A DNA stretch of 64,000 nt from Sva-07 sp963828415 (GCA_963828415.1 CAWHEI010000012.1:806001-870000), one strand, 5' to 3'; counted from the first letter of the stretch, positions 16,628 through 25,769 are shown. The notes: generated from the letters alone by a model not told the origin. Made by a program: numbers and translations.

Positions 16628-18541
16628 TCAGATGGTATTGCCGGCGAACTGGGCGTTGTAGAGGCGCCAGTAGGCGCCATGCGCTTCGAGGAGCGAGTCG
16701 TGGTTGCCCTGCTCGACGATCTGGCCGTCCTCCATCACGAGGATCACGTCGGCGCCACGGATGGTCGAGAGCCGGTGAGCGATCACGAAGCTCGTGCGGT
16801 TGGCGCGCAGGTTGTTCATCGCCTCCTGGATCAACACCTCGGTGCGGGTGTCGACCGAGCTGGTCGCCTCGTCGAGGATCAGGATCGCCGGATCGTTCAG
16901 GAACGCCCGGGCGATCGTCATCAGCTGCTTCTCGCCGGTGGAGATGTTGTCGCCCTCGTCGTTGATGATCGTGTCGTAGCCATCGGGCAACGAGTGCACG
17001 AACCGGTCGACGTAGGTGACCCGCGCCGCCTCGTAGATCTGCTCGTCGGTCGCGTCGGGGTTGCCGTAGCGCAGGTTCTCGCGGATCGTGCCGCCGAACA
17101 GCCACGTGTCCTGCAACACCATCCCGATGTCCGAGCGCAGCTCGCTGCGCGGGAAGCTCGCGATGTCGCGACCATCGAGCGTGATCCGCCCCGAGTCGAT
17201 CTCGTAGAACCGCATGATCAGGTTGACGAGCGTCGTCTTGCCCGCACCGGTGGGGCCGACGATGGCGACGGTCTCGCCCGGCTCGGCGGTCACGTTCAGG
17301 CCGGTGATCAGCGGCTTGTCGGGGTCGTACGCGAAGTGCACGTCCTCGAACACCACGCGACCCTTCACCGGCAGCGGATCGGTGGTGAGTTCCTGCTCGG
17401 CCGACTGCTCGTCGGCATCGACGAGCTCCAGCACACGCTCGAGCGAGGCGATACCCGACTGGAACGTGGCCGCCATCGACGCCAGGTGGGTGAGCGGCTG
17501 GGAGAACTGGCGGGCGTACTGGATCATCGCCTGCATGTCGCCGATGCTCAGCGAGCCCGACGAGATCTGCAGGCCGCCGACGACCGCTATCAGGATGTAC
17601 TGGATGTTCCCCATGAACAACATCGCCGGCTGGATCAGGTTGGCCATGAACTGCGCGGCGAAGCTCGCCTCGTAGAGCTTGTCGTTGTCGGCACGGAACC
17701 TGGCCTCGGCCTCGCGCTGACGACCGAAGCTCTTGACGATCGCATGACCGCTGAACACCTCCTCGGCCTGAGCGTTCAGATCGCCGGTGTGACGCCACTG
17801 ATCCATGAAGCGCGGGCGCGCCTTGCCGCCGATCATCTTCATCAACCACACCGAGATCGGCACCGTCGTCAGCGCGATCAGCGCGAGCAGCGGCGAGATC
17901 GTGAACATCATGATCGTCACGCCGATGAGCGTCAGCAATGACGTGAGGATCTGACTCGTCGTCTGCTGCAGGCTCTGCGACAGGTTGTCGATGTCGTTGG
18001 TCACCCGGCTCAGCAGGTCGCCGCGAGGTTGGCGGTCGATGTAGCTCAGCGGCAGGTGGTTGAGCTTGCGCTCGACCTCTTCGCGCAGGCCGAACATCGA
18101 TCGCTGCACCACGCCGGCGAGTACATACGACGACGTGTACGACAGCAGGAACGATCCCGCGTAGACCAACATCACGGTGATCAGCTGGCTGTGCAGCTCG
18201 TCGAAGTCGATGCCCTGACCGCTGACGACGCCCTGCACGATGATGTTCGTTGCGTCGCCCAGCAGCTTCGGCCCGATCACGACCAGGATGACGCTGACGA
18301 CGGTGAGCACGAACACGGCGAACAACCGCGGCTTCTCGGTGCCGAGGATGTCGCCGAGCCGCTTGAGCGTCGAGCCGAACTTGTCGCTGCGCTCGGCGGG
18401 GATACCGATGCCGCCACCAGGTCCGAAGCTCGCTCGACGGGCCTCGGTGCCGGCGGTCGCCAGCAGCTTCTTGTCGTCGGCGTCGCCGGACCCGCTGGCG
18501 CTGCTGTTTCCGTTGGTGCCGTTCGTGTCGTTGGTGCTCAT
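16628..18541 (-). CDS. ABC exporter subunit 2 (fused TMD-NBD, consensus Walker B)
   Basis: A 637-residue half-transporter: a disordered Gly/Ser/Asn-rich N-terminus (1-50), six transmembrane helices (about 65-350) and an ATPase domain. Walker A is GPTGAGKTT and Walker B is ILILDEATSSVD with a normal catalytic glutamate. The signature is ISTGEKQ instead of LSGGQ. Its partner at 18538 has the reverse pattern, as expected for a heterodimeric exporter with one degenerate ATP site. The start overlaps the partner's stop by 4 bp (ATGA), so the two are probably translationally coupled. The substrate is unknown; drug or lipid export is usual for the family. Confidence 0.92.
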   Translation of the reverse strand: MSTNDTNGTNGNSSASGSGDADDKKLLATAGTEARRASFGPGGGIGIPAERSDKFGSTLKRLGDILGTEKPRLFAVFVLTVVSVILVVIGPKLLGDATNIIVQGVVSGQGIDFDELHSQLITVMLVYAGSFLLSYTSSYVLAGVVQRSMFGLREEVERKLNHLPLSYIDRQPRGDLLSRVTNDIDNLSQSLQQTTSQILTSLLTLIGVTIMMFTISPLLALIALTTVPISVWLMKMIGGKARPRFMDQWRHTGDLNAQAEEVFSGHAIVKSFGRQREAEARFRADNDKLYEASFAAQFMANLIQPAMLFMGNIQYILIAVVGGLQISSGSLSIGDMQAMIQYARQFSQPLTHLASMAATFQSGIASLERVLELVDADEQSAEQELTTDPLPVKGRVVFEDVHFAYDPDKPLITGLNVTAEPGETVAIVGPTGAGKTTLVNLIMRFYEIDSGRITLDGRDIASFPRSELRSDIGMVLQDTWLFGGTIRENLRYGNPDATDEQIYEAARVTYVDRFVHSLPDGYDTIINDEGDNISTGEKQLMTIARAFLNDPAILILDEATSSVDTRTEVLIQEAMNNLRANRTSFVIAHRLSTIRGADVILVMEDGQIVEQGNHDSLLEAHGAYWRLYNAQFAGNTI

Positions 18542-20274
18542 GCCACGGCCCCCTGTCCGATCTGCGATTCGACGATCTCGGCGTAGGTCGGGCACGTCTC
18601 GATCAGCTCGGCGTGTGTTCCACGCCCGATGATCTCGCCGTCTTCGAGCACGAGGATCTGGTCGGCGTCGACGATCGTCGACACGCGCTGGGCGACGATG
18701 AGGACCGCCGCATCGGCGGTGTGCGGTTTCAGTGCGGCTCGAAGTCGAGCGTCGGTGGCGAGGTCGAGCGCTGAGAACGAGTCGTCGAAGACGTAGATCT
18801 CGGGCTTCACCACGAGTGCCCTGGCGATGCACAACCGCTGGCGTTGGCCGCCGGACACGTTCGTGCCGCCCTGGGTGATCGGGCTCTCGACACCATCGGG
18901 CATCGCCTGCACGAAGCCACTCGCCTGAGAAACCTCGAGTGCCTCCCACAGCTCACCTTCGGTGGCGTCGGGCCGTCCGTAGCGCAGGTTCGATGCGACG
19001 GTTCCCGAGAACAGGAACGGCTTCTGGGGGACGTAACCGACCTTGCTCCACAGCAGGTCGAGGTCGAGTTCCCGGACGTCGACACCGTCGACGAGCACCG
19101 ATCCCTCCGTGGCGTCCGACAACCGCGACACGAGGTTCATCAGCGTCGTCTTGCCGGCGCCCGTGCTCCCGATGATCGCCGTCGTCGTCCCGGCTTCGAC
19201 CCGGAACGACAGGTTGCACAGCACCGGCCGGTCAGCGCCGGGATAGGCGAAGCCCACGTCACGGAATTCGAGCGTCCCGCGCTCCGACACCTCGGTCACC
19301 GGGTTCTCGGGCTGGCGAACCGTCGAGGGCGTGTCGAGCACTTCGGCCACGCGATCGGCCGCGACGCCGGCGCGCGGAATCATCGACACCATGAACGTCA
19401 TCATCACGACGGCGAACAGGATCTGCATCAAGTAGCTCAGGTAGGCGACCAGCGAGCCGATCTCCATCTCACCGGCGCCGATGCGATCGCCGCCGATCCA
19501 GATCACCGCAACGCTCGACAGGTTGATGATCAACATCACCGTCGGGAACGTGGCGGCCATCAAGCGGCCGGCACGGAGCGACGTCTGCGTCAGTTCGTCG
19601 TTGGCCTGCGAGAACCGCTCGACCTCCTGCGGTTCGCGCACGAATGCCCGCACGACACGCATGCCCGTGATCTGCTCGCGCAGCACGAGGTTCACCCGGT
19701 CGATGCGGAACTGCATCGCCTGGAACGACGGCACCATGCGGTACACGATCGAGCCGAGTGCGATGACCGCTGCGGGGATCGCGAACACCAGGATCACCGA
19801 GAGGCCCGGATCCTCGCGGACCGCGAAGAAGATGCCGATCACCATCGTGATCGGTGCGGTGATCATCATCGTGCACGCCATGACCACGAGCATCTGGATC
19901 TGCTGGACGTCGTTGGTCGTGCGGGTGATCAGCGATGGGGCCCCGAACTGGCCGACCTCACGCGCCGAGTAGCCGGTGACGGTGTGGAAGAGGTCTCGGC
20001 GGATGTCGCGGCCGAAACCCATCGCCGCCCGCGACGCGTACCAGACCGCGCCGACGGTGAAGATGATCTGGATGACCGTGAAGGCCATCATCACCCCACC
20101 CATCGTCAAGATGTAGTCGTTGTCGCCCTGCAGCACACCGTTGTCGATCAACAGTGCATTGATCGTCGGCAGCGTGAGCGATGCGAACGTCGCGATCGAC
20201 TGCAGGACCACGACCATCAGCAGGACGTTGCGATACGGGCCGAGGTGGCTCTTGATCAGTTGCCAGAGTTTCAC
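18538..20274 (-). CDS. ABC exporter subunit 1 (fused TMD-NBD, degenerate Walker B)
   Basis: A 578-residue half-transporter with six membrane helices (about 15-295) and an ATPase domain. Walker A is GSTGAGKTT (369-377), the signature NVSGGQRQ is canonical (472-479), and Walker B reads YVFDD with Asp498 where the catalytic glutamate should be. In heterodimeric exporters such as TM287/288 this change marks the non-hydrolysing site. This subunit would contribute the good signature to the active site formed with the partner's Walker motifs. It lies between the TetR gene (4-bp overlap) and subunit 2 (4-bp overlap). Confidence 0.92.
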   Translation of the reverse strand: MKLWQLIKSHLGPYRNVLLMVVVLQSIATFASLTLPTINALLIDNGVLQGDNDYILTMGGVMMAFTVIQIIFTVGAVWYASRAAMGFGRDIRRDLFHTVTGYSAREVGQFGAPSLITRTTNDVQQIQMLVVMACTMMITAPITMVIGIFFAVREDPGLSVILVFAIPAAVIALGSIVYRMVPSFQAMQFRIDRVNLVLREQITGMRVVRAFVREPQEVERFSQANDELTQTSLRAGRLMAATFPTVMLIINLSSVAVIWIGGDRIGAGEMEIGSLVAYLSYLMQILFAVVMMTFMVSMIPRAGVAADRVAEVLDTPSTVRQPENPVTEVSERGTLEFRDVGFAYPGADRPVLCNLSFRVEAGTTTAIIGSTGAGKTTLMNLVSRLSDATEGSVLVDGVDVRELDLDLLWSKVGYVPQKPFLFSGTVASNLRYGRPDATEGELWEALEVSQASGFVQAMPDGVESPITQGGTNVSGGQRQRLCIARALVVKPEIYVFDDSFSALDLATDARLRAALKPHTADAAVLIVAQRVSTIVDADQILVLEDGEIIGRGTHAELIETCPTYAEIVESQIGQGAVA

Positions 20275-20858
20275 GTGGGGTTTCCTGTTCCGACGCCGTG
20301 CAGCACGGTGTCGACGATCTCGGACGCAACGGACGCTTCCGCGGCGATCATCGGGTGGGTGAGTGACATGGTGAGCGCTCGCAGCAACCGAGCGGCGACG
20401 AGCGGTTCGACGCGTATGTGGTCGGGATGCGCGGCGAAGATCGCCGTGAGCGTGGGGCTGTCGGTCATCGGCCGGCGGACCTGGTCGTGACGCTTGGGCC
20501 CGAGGTGTGACAGCAACGTCCAGACGTCGACGACTCGCTGCTGGATCAACTCGGTGGCCTCGATCAACTGCTCCTCGAAGCCGAGGGTGGGATCGATCGC
20601 TCGCAACGCGCTCTCGAACGGCTCCTGGTCGAGCGCCGCTTCGAGCGTGGCGTCGAGCAGCTCGTCCTTGTCGGCGAACACCCGGAAGATCGTTCCCTCG
20701 GCGATGCCAGCAGCGCAGGCGATCTGCTTGGTCGTGATCGCCTCGCCGTGCTCGGCGAGCAATGGCCGCACTGCCTCGATGATCGCTGCACGACGCTCCT
20801 CTGGCGGCAGCGCCGACGCCCGCTTGGACAACGAAGGAGCACTCGCGGCGGGTGACAT
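20271..20858 (-). CDS. TetR family transcriptional regulator
   Basis: A DNA-binding repressor of about 195 residues from the ATG at 20858. The N-terminal helix-turn-helix is seen in ITTKQIACAAGIAEGTIFRVFADKDELLD; the rest is a helical ligand-binding domain. It is the first gene of a three-gene operon with the two ABC subunits, overlapping the next gene by 4 bp. A TGAGTGA / TCACTCA inverted repeat just upstream is a strong candidate operator, so autoregulation of the exporter is likely. A GTG at 20888 would extend the protein by 10 residues, but it lies inside that operator and is less likely. Confidence 0.9.
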   Translation of the reverse strand: MSPAASAPSLSKRASALPPEERRAAIIEAVRPLLAEHGEAITTKQIACAAGIAEGTIFRVFADKDELLDATLEAALDQEPFESALRAIDPTLGFEEQLIEATELIQQRVVDVWTLLSHLGPKRHDQVRRPMTDSPTLTAIFAAHPDHIRVEPLVAARLLRALTMSLTHPMIAAEASVASEIVDTVLHGVGTGNPT

Positions 20859-20873
20859 TCCCGGCACCCTAAC

Positions 20874-20891
20874 TGAGTGAGCACTCACTCA
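20874..20891. promoter_or_regulatory. Probable TetR operator
   Basis: A perfect 7-bp inverted repeat TGAGTGA-GCAC-TCACTCA, 16 bp upstream of the TetR start at 20858. This shape and spacing are typical of TetR-family operators. Bound repressor would block transcription of the tetR-ABC operon. Confidence 0.7.
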
Positions 20892-20900
20892 CACGCCCAC

Positions 20901-21001
20901 CGATGAGCGAAGCGACCGGATACGGCGGTTTCGCTCATCGCAACCCACTCGATTCCGCCACCGATGAGCGAAGCGACCGAATACGGCGGTTTCGCTCATC
21001 G
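20901..21001. repeat. Family C palindrome array, two units
   Basis: Two units with a 61-bp period (starts at 20901 and 20962), each with a 40-bp core CGATGAGC ... GCTCATCG. They separate the TetR operon promoter from the end of the GDSL hydrolase gene. Confidence 0.9.
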
Positions 21002-21020
21002 CGGCGGGTTGCGGCGGGAC

Positions 21021-22040
21021 TCAGCGGGTGGGGAGGAGTTCCGGGGGGACGCTGGAGCGCAGTGCGCCGAGGAAGGCGTCGTAGCCCTTCGAGCTGGGGT
21101 GGAACGACGCGGTCGACACGTTGAGCGGACCGTCGGTCCAATGCTCCTGGATCGTGCCGTCGGCCAGTTGGCTGCGCCGGAACGTGTCGCCGAACACGGC
21201 GTCGTTCACGAACCGGTCGCGCTGCCAGAACCGGCACGCGCCGTGGTTGTCGAACTCGTCGACGACGTCGACGAAGCGGATGTCGGCGCCGGTCAGCCCG
21301 CGTGCGTGGGCGGTGGCGATCTCGATCTGATGGTTGAGCAGGTCGACCTGGTCGTCGATCCAGTCGGCTTCGTCGCCGCTGATCCCGGTGACACCGTCGC
21401 AACGACCGTTGCCCTGCATCAGCCGGGGGTAGCCGAGCACTCGAACGGTGATGTCGGGATACTGCTCGCCGACCGCACGGTACGTCTCGACGAGATCGTC
21501 GCGAATCTGATCGAGGTTGGCCAGCTGGTTCTTCGACGAGTCGTGGCAGCGCACCGAGGTGATGCAGCGCGTGAGCGCGTCCGGCCAGTTCTCGTCACGG
21601 ACGGTGCGCAGGTCGTTGCCGCCGATCGTCAGTGTCACGAGCGTCCCGTCGCCATCACCGGGGATGTCGGCCGCACGCACCTGAGCGGGGATCTCGCGGA
21701 TGACGGCGCCCGCACAGGCGATGAACACCGAGTCGGCGTCGAGTTGCGCGGCGAGGCGCGGGCCGGGGGTCTCGTCGAGTTCACGCTGGCAGGCGCTCGA
21801 TCCCAATCGGGTGTTCGGGTCGAACGAGTGCGCCTCGGGACCGTGGTCGTCGTACGACGAGGCATTGCGGTGGATGCCACTGCCCGAGCTGTACGAATCG
21901 CCGAGCGTCACGACCCGCTCGATCCGCCCGAGCGATGACGCCGCCGTGGCCTCGGGTCGGGCCGACACCGTGGTACCGAGAGCGACGACGCCGACCGTTG
22001 CCGCGGCGCCAGCAACGAAGAGGGAGGTCGAACGGCGCAT
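21021..22040 (-). CDS. Secreted SGNH/GDSL-family hydrolase
   Basis: An exported esterase or lipase of 339 residues. A signal peptide (basic MRRSTS then a hydrophobic core) is followed by the SGNH blocks: block I GDSYSSGSG with the nucleophile serine, block III TIGGNDLR with the oxyanion Gly/Asn, and a C-terminal SFHPSSKGYDAF with the Asp/Ser-His position. Several cysteines in the mature part may form disulfides. The substrate is unknown. The ATG at 22040 is preferred over one 16 codons upstream because it begins the signal peptide. Confidence 0.88.
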   Translation of the reverse strand: MRRSTSLFVAGAAATVGVVALGTTVSARPEATAASSLGRIERVVTLGDSYSSGSGIHRNASSYDDHGPEAHSFDPNTRLGSSACQRELDETPGPRLAAQLDADSVFIACAGAVIREIPAQVRAADIPGDGDGTLVTLTIGGNDLRTVRDENWPDALTRCITSVRCHDSSKNQLANLDQIRDDLVETYRAVGEQYPDITVRVLGYPRLMQGNGRCDGVTGISGDEADWIDDQVDLLNHQIEIATAHARGLTGADIRFVDVVDEFDNHGACRFWQRDRFVNDAVFGDTFRRSQLADGTIQEHWTDGPLNVSTASFHPSSKGYDAFLGALRSSVPPELLPTR

Positions 22041-22112
22041 CGGTAGTCTGAGGCTAGATGCCGTGAAGATGGCGAGCGACGTCGCCACCAGACGTCACAT
22101 CAGGTGTCACAC

Positions 22113-22934
22113 TCACGCGTCGCGGCGACGCCGAACCAACACTTCCTGGGCGATCGTGGCCACCTGCAGCCCGTCGTGACGGATCACGTCGCCGGTCACG
22201 AGTCCGCGGCCCCGGTTGACGCCGTGCGACCGTGTGGCAAACCAGTGCCACTGCGACGGATCGGTCGGCCGTTCGAACCACACCGAATGGTCGAGGCTCG
22301 CGCCTTGGAACAGCTTGCGGTCGCCCGTGTCGCCGGCGAAGTCGGGATGCGAGGATCGCGCCGCGCGCGACGGCGCGGCATCCGACATGAACGCCAAAGC
22401 ACACTGATGGTCGGCGGGGTCGTCACCCATGTCCGCGTCGAGGCGGATCCAGTAGCCCATCGTGCCGTCGTCGAGAAACGTCGCCTTGCGCATCAGCAGC
22501 CCCGCCCACGAGTGGTCGAGCAACGATGGATCGTCCGGGCCGGGAAGCCCGGACGGCAGCGTGGCGACCTGGACGTCCGCTTCGTCCTCGAGCACGTGGA
22601 ACGACACCGACAGGTTGAGGATCGCTCCGGCCGACTGCCGGGCGACCACCTGGCGGGTGCTGAACGATCGACCGTCGCGAAGCCGCTCGACCTCGTAGCG
22701 GATCGGCTCCTCGGTGGCGCCCGGCCGGATGAAGTACGAGTGCAGCGAATGAGCAGCCCGGTCGGGATCGACGGTGCGCGCCGCAGCGCGCAGCGCCTGG
22801 GCCACCACCTGGCCGCCGAAGAGCCGACCGCCCCACGGATACCGAGCGGCGATGCCGACGTACGTGTCGGGCCCGTGCGGTTCCAGTTGCAGCAGTTCGC
22901 TGAACTCGATGTCGTGAATCTTCCGCGTCGGCAT
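22113..22934 (-). CDS. Acyl-CoA thioesterase II (TesB-like)
   Basis: A 273-residue double-hotdog thioesterase releasing free fatty acid from acyl-CoA. Family features are GGRLFGGQVVAQALRAA in the first hotdog, HSLHSYFIRPG with the conserved catalytic region, and GRSFSTRQVVA. The second hotdog has SLDHSVWFERP, then WHWFATRSHGVNRGRGLVTG near the end. It fits with the fatty-acid genes elsewhere in the window (enoyl-CoA hydratase, WS/DGAT), though it is not in an operon with them. Confidence 0.9.
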   Translation of the reverse strand: MPTRKIHDIEFSELLQLEPHGPDTYVGIAARYPWGGRLFGGQVVAQALRAAARTVDPDRAAHSLHSYFIRPGATEEPIRYEVERLRDGRSFSTRQVVARQSAGAILNLSVSFHVLEDEADVQVATLPSGLPGPDDPSLLDHSWAGLLMRKATFLDDGTMGYWIRLDADMGDDPADHQCALAFMSDAAPSRAARSSHPDFAGDTGDRKLFQGASLDHSVWFERPTDPSQWHWFATRSHGVNRGRGLVTGDVIRHDGLQVATIAQEVLVRRRRDA

Positions 22935-22974
22935 CCGCCCAGTGTGACAGGCCGAGCAATGATTACGTCAGGGA

Positions 22975-23628
22975 TCAGGCGGTGGCCACGAGTTGGTTGA
23001 GACCGACGACGTCGAGCACGGTGATGCGCCCCCGACCGGTCTCGACGAGTCCGGCGTGCCGGAACCCGGCCAGTGCCCGCGCGGTCGACTCACGGGTTGC
23101 GCCGATCCAGCCCGCGAGATCGCTCTGCGTGAGGGCGAGTTCGAAGCTGCCATCCGCCCCACTGTGGCGCATTCGCATCGACGCGAGTTCGACCAGCATC
23201 CGCCCCGTGCGCACCACCGCGCTGTCGGAGTTGCGCGTCACGAGCCGTTCGTTCGCTCGCCGCAACTCTGCGCTCAGGCTCTGGCAGACCGCAACCGACA
23301 GGTGGGGTTCCTCGACGAGGAGTTCCATGAACCGATCGGCACGGATCTCGGCCACCAAGGTCCGACCGATCGAGGCCGCGCTGGCCGACCGCGGCCGACC
23401 GTCGAGCGCCGACAACTCGCCGAACTCCTCGCCTGGCATCTTGATCCCGACGAGGAGTTCCCGTCCTGATGGCATCGTGAGAAAGAGCCGAACTCGCCCC
23501 TCGAGACAGACGTACACACTGTGCGAGCGATCACCTTCGACGAACAGGAGATCACCGGGCGCGTACCGTCGGCGTTGGCCCAGAGCAGCGATCGCTGCTG
23601 CGACAGTCGAATGCTCGATGGTGCGCAT
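22975..23628 (-). CDS. Crp/Fnr family transcriptional regulator
   Basis: A 217-residue regulator. It has a cyclic-nucleotide-binding-type beta-barrel (about 10-125: YAPGDLLFVEGDRSHSVYV, VGIKMPGEEFGELSALDG), a dimer helix, and a C-terminal winged helix-turn-helix (LTQSDLAGWIGATRESTARALAGFR). No Fnr-type cysteine cluster is visible at the N-terminus, so it is closer to Crp. It is divergent from an unknown gene at 23751, and a Crp-like site lies between them. Its stop codon falls in a decayed family A palindrome (GATTACGTCAGGGATCAGG on the other strand). Confidence 0.88.
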   Translation of the reverse strand: MRTIEHSTVAAAIAALGQRRRYAPGDLLFVEGDRSHSVYVCLEGRVRLFLTMPSGRELLVGIKMPGEEFGELSALDGRPRSASAASIGRTLVAEIRADRFMELLVEEPHLSVAVCQSLSAELRRANERLVTRNSDSAVVRTGRMLVELASMRMRHSGADGSFELALTQSDLAGWIGATRESTARALAGFRHAGLVETGRGRITVLDVVGLNQLVATA

Positions 23629-23670
23629 CGCCCTCCAATCGCGCCCCCCGGAACACCAACCGCGTGGGTG

Positions 23671-23686
23671 TGTGATCCAGGTCATA
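23671..23686. promoter_or_regulatory. Candidate Crp/Fnr-type binding site
   Basis: TGTGA-N6-TCATA matches the Crp consensus TGTGA-N6-TCACA with one mismatch. It lies in the 122-bp gap between the Crp/Fnr gene and the divergent unknown gene, so it may control one or both. Confidence 0.5.
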
Positions 23687-23750
23687 GACCGTAGCGCAGC
23701 CGAAGCGCATGGTGGAACGGTCACTACAACCGCCACGACAGGAGCACATC

Positions 23751-24377
23751 ATGTACATCTTCAGCCGCTCGACCATCGCCTCACTGGGGCGAGAGCTCGA
23801 CGCAATGCCCGCCGCAGTCGGCATCGCCGAGATCGTCACCAAGGTGACCGGCCACGAGCTCAACGTGTTCGTGGCACGTTTCGGTGCCCCACAGGGCAGT
23901 GTGATGTGGAGCGCTCGGACCGAATCGATGGTCGAATTGCAGGGCATCACCGACAAGCTGATGGCCGATGCCGGCTACCTCGAGATGATCGAGTCGATGC
24001 AGGGTCTCTTCATGGCGCCCGCCGACGACAGGCTGGGCCGGGTGCTGACGGCCCCGATCCAAGGGGCACCGTCGAAGTACTACGGCGTCACCCGTGCGGC
24101 GATGGCCAACGGCAAGCAGGCCGAGGCCATTGCGTTCGGCATCAAGACCGCCGAGTACATCGGCAAGGCGATCGGCACCCAGGCGGCGTTCACGAAAGCC
24201 GCCTACGGTGGCTTCAACGACGTGACGTGGATCACCGGTTTCGACACGGAGGCCGACATCGACGCCTTCGACGACTGGCAGATGACCGACAGCGGCTACC
24301 ACGACATCGTCGCCGAGGCCGGCGATCTCTTCGTCGAGAACAGCGGACACACCAGCCTGATCGAGAAGATCAACTGA
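23751..24377 (+). CDS. Conserved hypothetical protein, Crp-linked
   Basis: A 208-residue cytoplasmic protein with no recognised domain and no signal or membrane segment. The sequence alternates strands and helices (LNVFVARFGAPQGSVMW, NDVTWITGFDTEADIDAF), weakly suggesting two ferredoxin-like halves of the dimeric alpha/beta-barrel type; this is only a shape guess. It has a good ribosome binding site (ACAGGAG) 8 bp before the ATG. Its position opposite a Crp/Fnr gene with a Crp-like site suggests regulation by that protein. Confidence 0.7.
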   Translation: MYIFSRSTIASLGRELDAMPAAVGIAEIVTKVTGHELNVFVARFGAPQGSVMWSARTESMVELQGITDKLMADAGYLEMIESMQGLFMAPADDRLGRVLTAPIQGAPSKYYGVTRAAMANGKQAEAIAFGIKTAEYIGKAIGTQAAFTKAAYGGFNDVTWITGFDTEADIDAFDDWQMTDSGYHDIVAEAGDLFVENSGHTSLIEKIN

Positions 24378-24412
24378 GTCCTCGGCTCGGCTGTTGATGG
24401 GCGCGGGTCCGA

Positions 24413-24447
24413 CGAGTCGTGGCGAACACCGAGTTCGCCACGACTCG
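24413..24447. terminator. Strong hairpin, possible terminator
   Basis: A perfect 15-bp stem (CGAGTCGTGGCGAAC paired with GTTCGCCACGACTCG) and a 5-base loop, between the unknown gene and the DsbA-like gene. There is no T-run, as is common for high-GC actinobacterial terminators. It could instead be a single-copy palindromic element. Confidence 0.55.
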
Positions 24448-24462
24448 CGGAATACTGGACTC

Positions 24463-25074
24463 ATGACATCGATCGAGGTCTTCGCCGACATCACCTGCCC
24501 GTTCACCCACGTGGGCCTCAAGCGAGTGGTCCAGCACGTCGGTGAGATGGCGGAGCCGGCCGACGTGATCGTGCGGGCGTGGCCACTGGAATGGGTGAAC
24601 GGCACGCCGCTCGCCGTCGACGCGGTCGTGGTCAAGGCCCACGCGCTCAGCGAGCAACTCGGCATCGACGACTTTGCCGGGCTGCGGGCCGATGCATGGC
24701 CGGCCACAACGATTCCGGCGCTCAACCTCGTCGCCGACGCCTACGACCGTGATGCCGCCACCGGACTGGCCGTCAGTCTCGAACTGCGGTCCGCACTGTT
24801 CGAGCACGGTGAGAACATCGACGATCCAGCGGTGCTCGCACGCATCGCCGCCGCCCACGAACTCGATCCGCCCGCCAGGGAGACGAGCCCTGCGGTCCAG
24901 GCCGACTACGACGGCGGCCGCGAACGCGGCGTCAAGGGGTCTCCGCACTTCTTCGTGGCGTCCGACGACTTCTTCTGCCCGGCGCTCGACCTCGGCCACG
25001 ACGACGAAGGCCACCTCACGGCCCGCTTCGACGCCGACATGCTCGCCGACTTCTTCGCCCGCATCGACGCCTGA
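24463..25074 (+). CDS. DsbA-family thioredoxin-fold protein
   Basis: A 203-residue protein of the DsbA/FrnE/HCCA-isomerase clan. It starts with a strand and an active-site-like CPFT (12-15) followed by HVG. The second cysteine of a CxxC is absent, which fits glutathione-S-transferase-kappa or isomerase-like members better than disulfide oxidases. A late RGVKGSPHFFV segment holds the cis-proline loop typical of the fold. No signal peptide is present, so it is cytoplasmic. Substrate unknown. Confidence 0.78.
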   Translation: MTSIEVFADITCPFTHVGLKRVVQHVGEMAEPADVIVRAWPLEWVNGTPLAVDAVVVKAHALSEQLGIDDFAGLRADAWPATTIPALNLVADAYDRDAATGLAVSLELRSALFEHGENIDDPAVLARIAAAHELDPPARETSPAVQADYDGGRERGVKGSPHFFVASDDFFCPALDLGHDDEGHLTARFDADMLADFFARIDA

Positions 25075-25105
25075 ACTCGCCAACACGGTCTGTCAGACTG
25101 CCGAG

Positions 25106-25564
25106 ATGAACACGCCAACCCAGGTTGCGCCCGGTCGGCACGGTCCGCTCAAGGTGATCGGCAACATCTTGTGGTTCATCCTCGCCGGGATCTGGATGGC
25201 GATCGGCTACGTGACCGCGGGCGTGCTGATGTGCATCACGATCATCGGGATCCCCTTCGGGCTGCAGTCGTTCAAGCTCGCGGGCTATGCCCTCTGGCCG
25301 TTCGGGCGAACGGTCGTCTACCGGACCGATCGAGACGAGTCACTGTCGTGCCTCGGCAACATCATCTGGCTGGTGCTCGCGGGCATCTGGCTGGCGATCG
25401 GCCATGTGATCACCGGGATGCTGCTGTGCATCACGATCATCGGCATCCCGTTCGGTGTCGCCTCGTTCAAACTTGCCGGCCTGGCGTTGGTCCCGTTCGG
25501 TAAGACCGTCGTGACAGCGGGGGCGCCGCTGCCCCCCGAAGCCCGGGTGTACCTGGCGCTCTGA
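25106..25564 (+). CDS. YccF domain membrane protein
   Basis: A 152-residue inner-membrane protein built from two tandem YccF repeats. Each has a GNI(L/I)W-x-(I/V)LAGIWxAIG helix followed by MCITIIGIPFG or LCITIIGIPFG and an FKLAG segment (about residues 18-60 and 85-130). The function of YccF proteins is not established. The stop is 10 bp before a 53-bp palindrome. Confidence 0.88.
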   Translation: MNTPTQVAPGRHGPLKVIGNILWFILAGIWMAIGYVTAGVLMCITIIGIPFGLQSFKLAGYALWPFGRTVVYRTDRDESLSCLGNIIWLVLAGIWLAIGHVITGMLLCITIIGIPFGVASFKLAGLALVPFGKTVVTAGAPLPPEARVYLAL

Positions 25565-25574
25565 GGCGACTTGC

Positions 25575-25627
25575 CGTCCGGGTGGGTGCCGTGTGGAGGG
25601 GGGGTCACGGCCGGCACCCACCGGACG
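25575..25627. repeat. Palindromic element family I (single copy)
   Basis: A palindrome with arms CGTCCGGGTGGGTGCCG and CGGCACCCACCGGACG (one-base bulge) and a G-rich loop, between two forward genes. No other copy was seen in the window. It may act as a terminator for the YccF gene. Confidence 0.7.
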
Positions 25628-25769
25628 TTGCCCCAGAGACGGTAGGCGTCGAATGTGTCGCCAAGATGTCCTGCGAGTTGCGGCTCGGTGATCAGTTGCC
25701 AAACGTTCCCCGGCGAGCACCGCGACCTACTCTGGGAAGCCACGACCGCAACACGAAACGGAGGGATAC

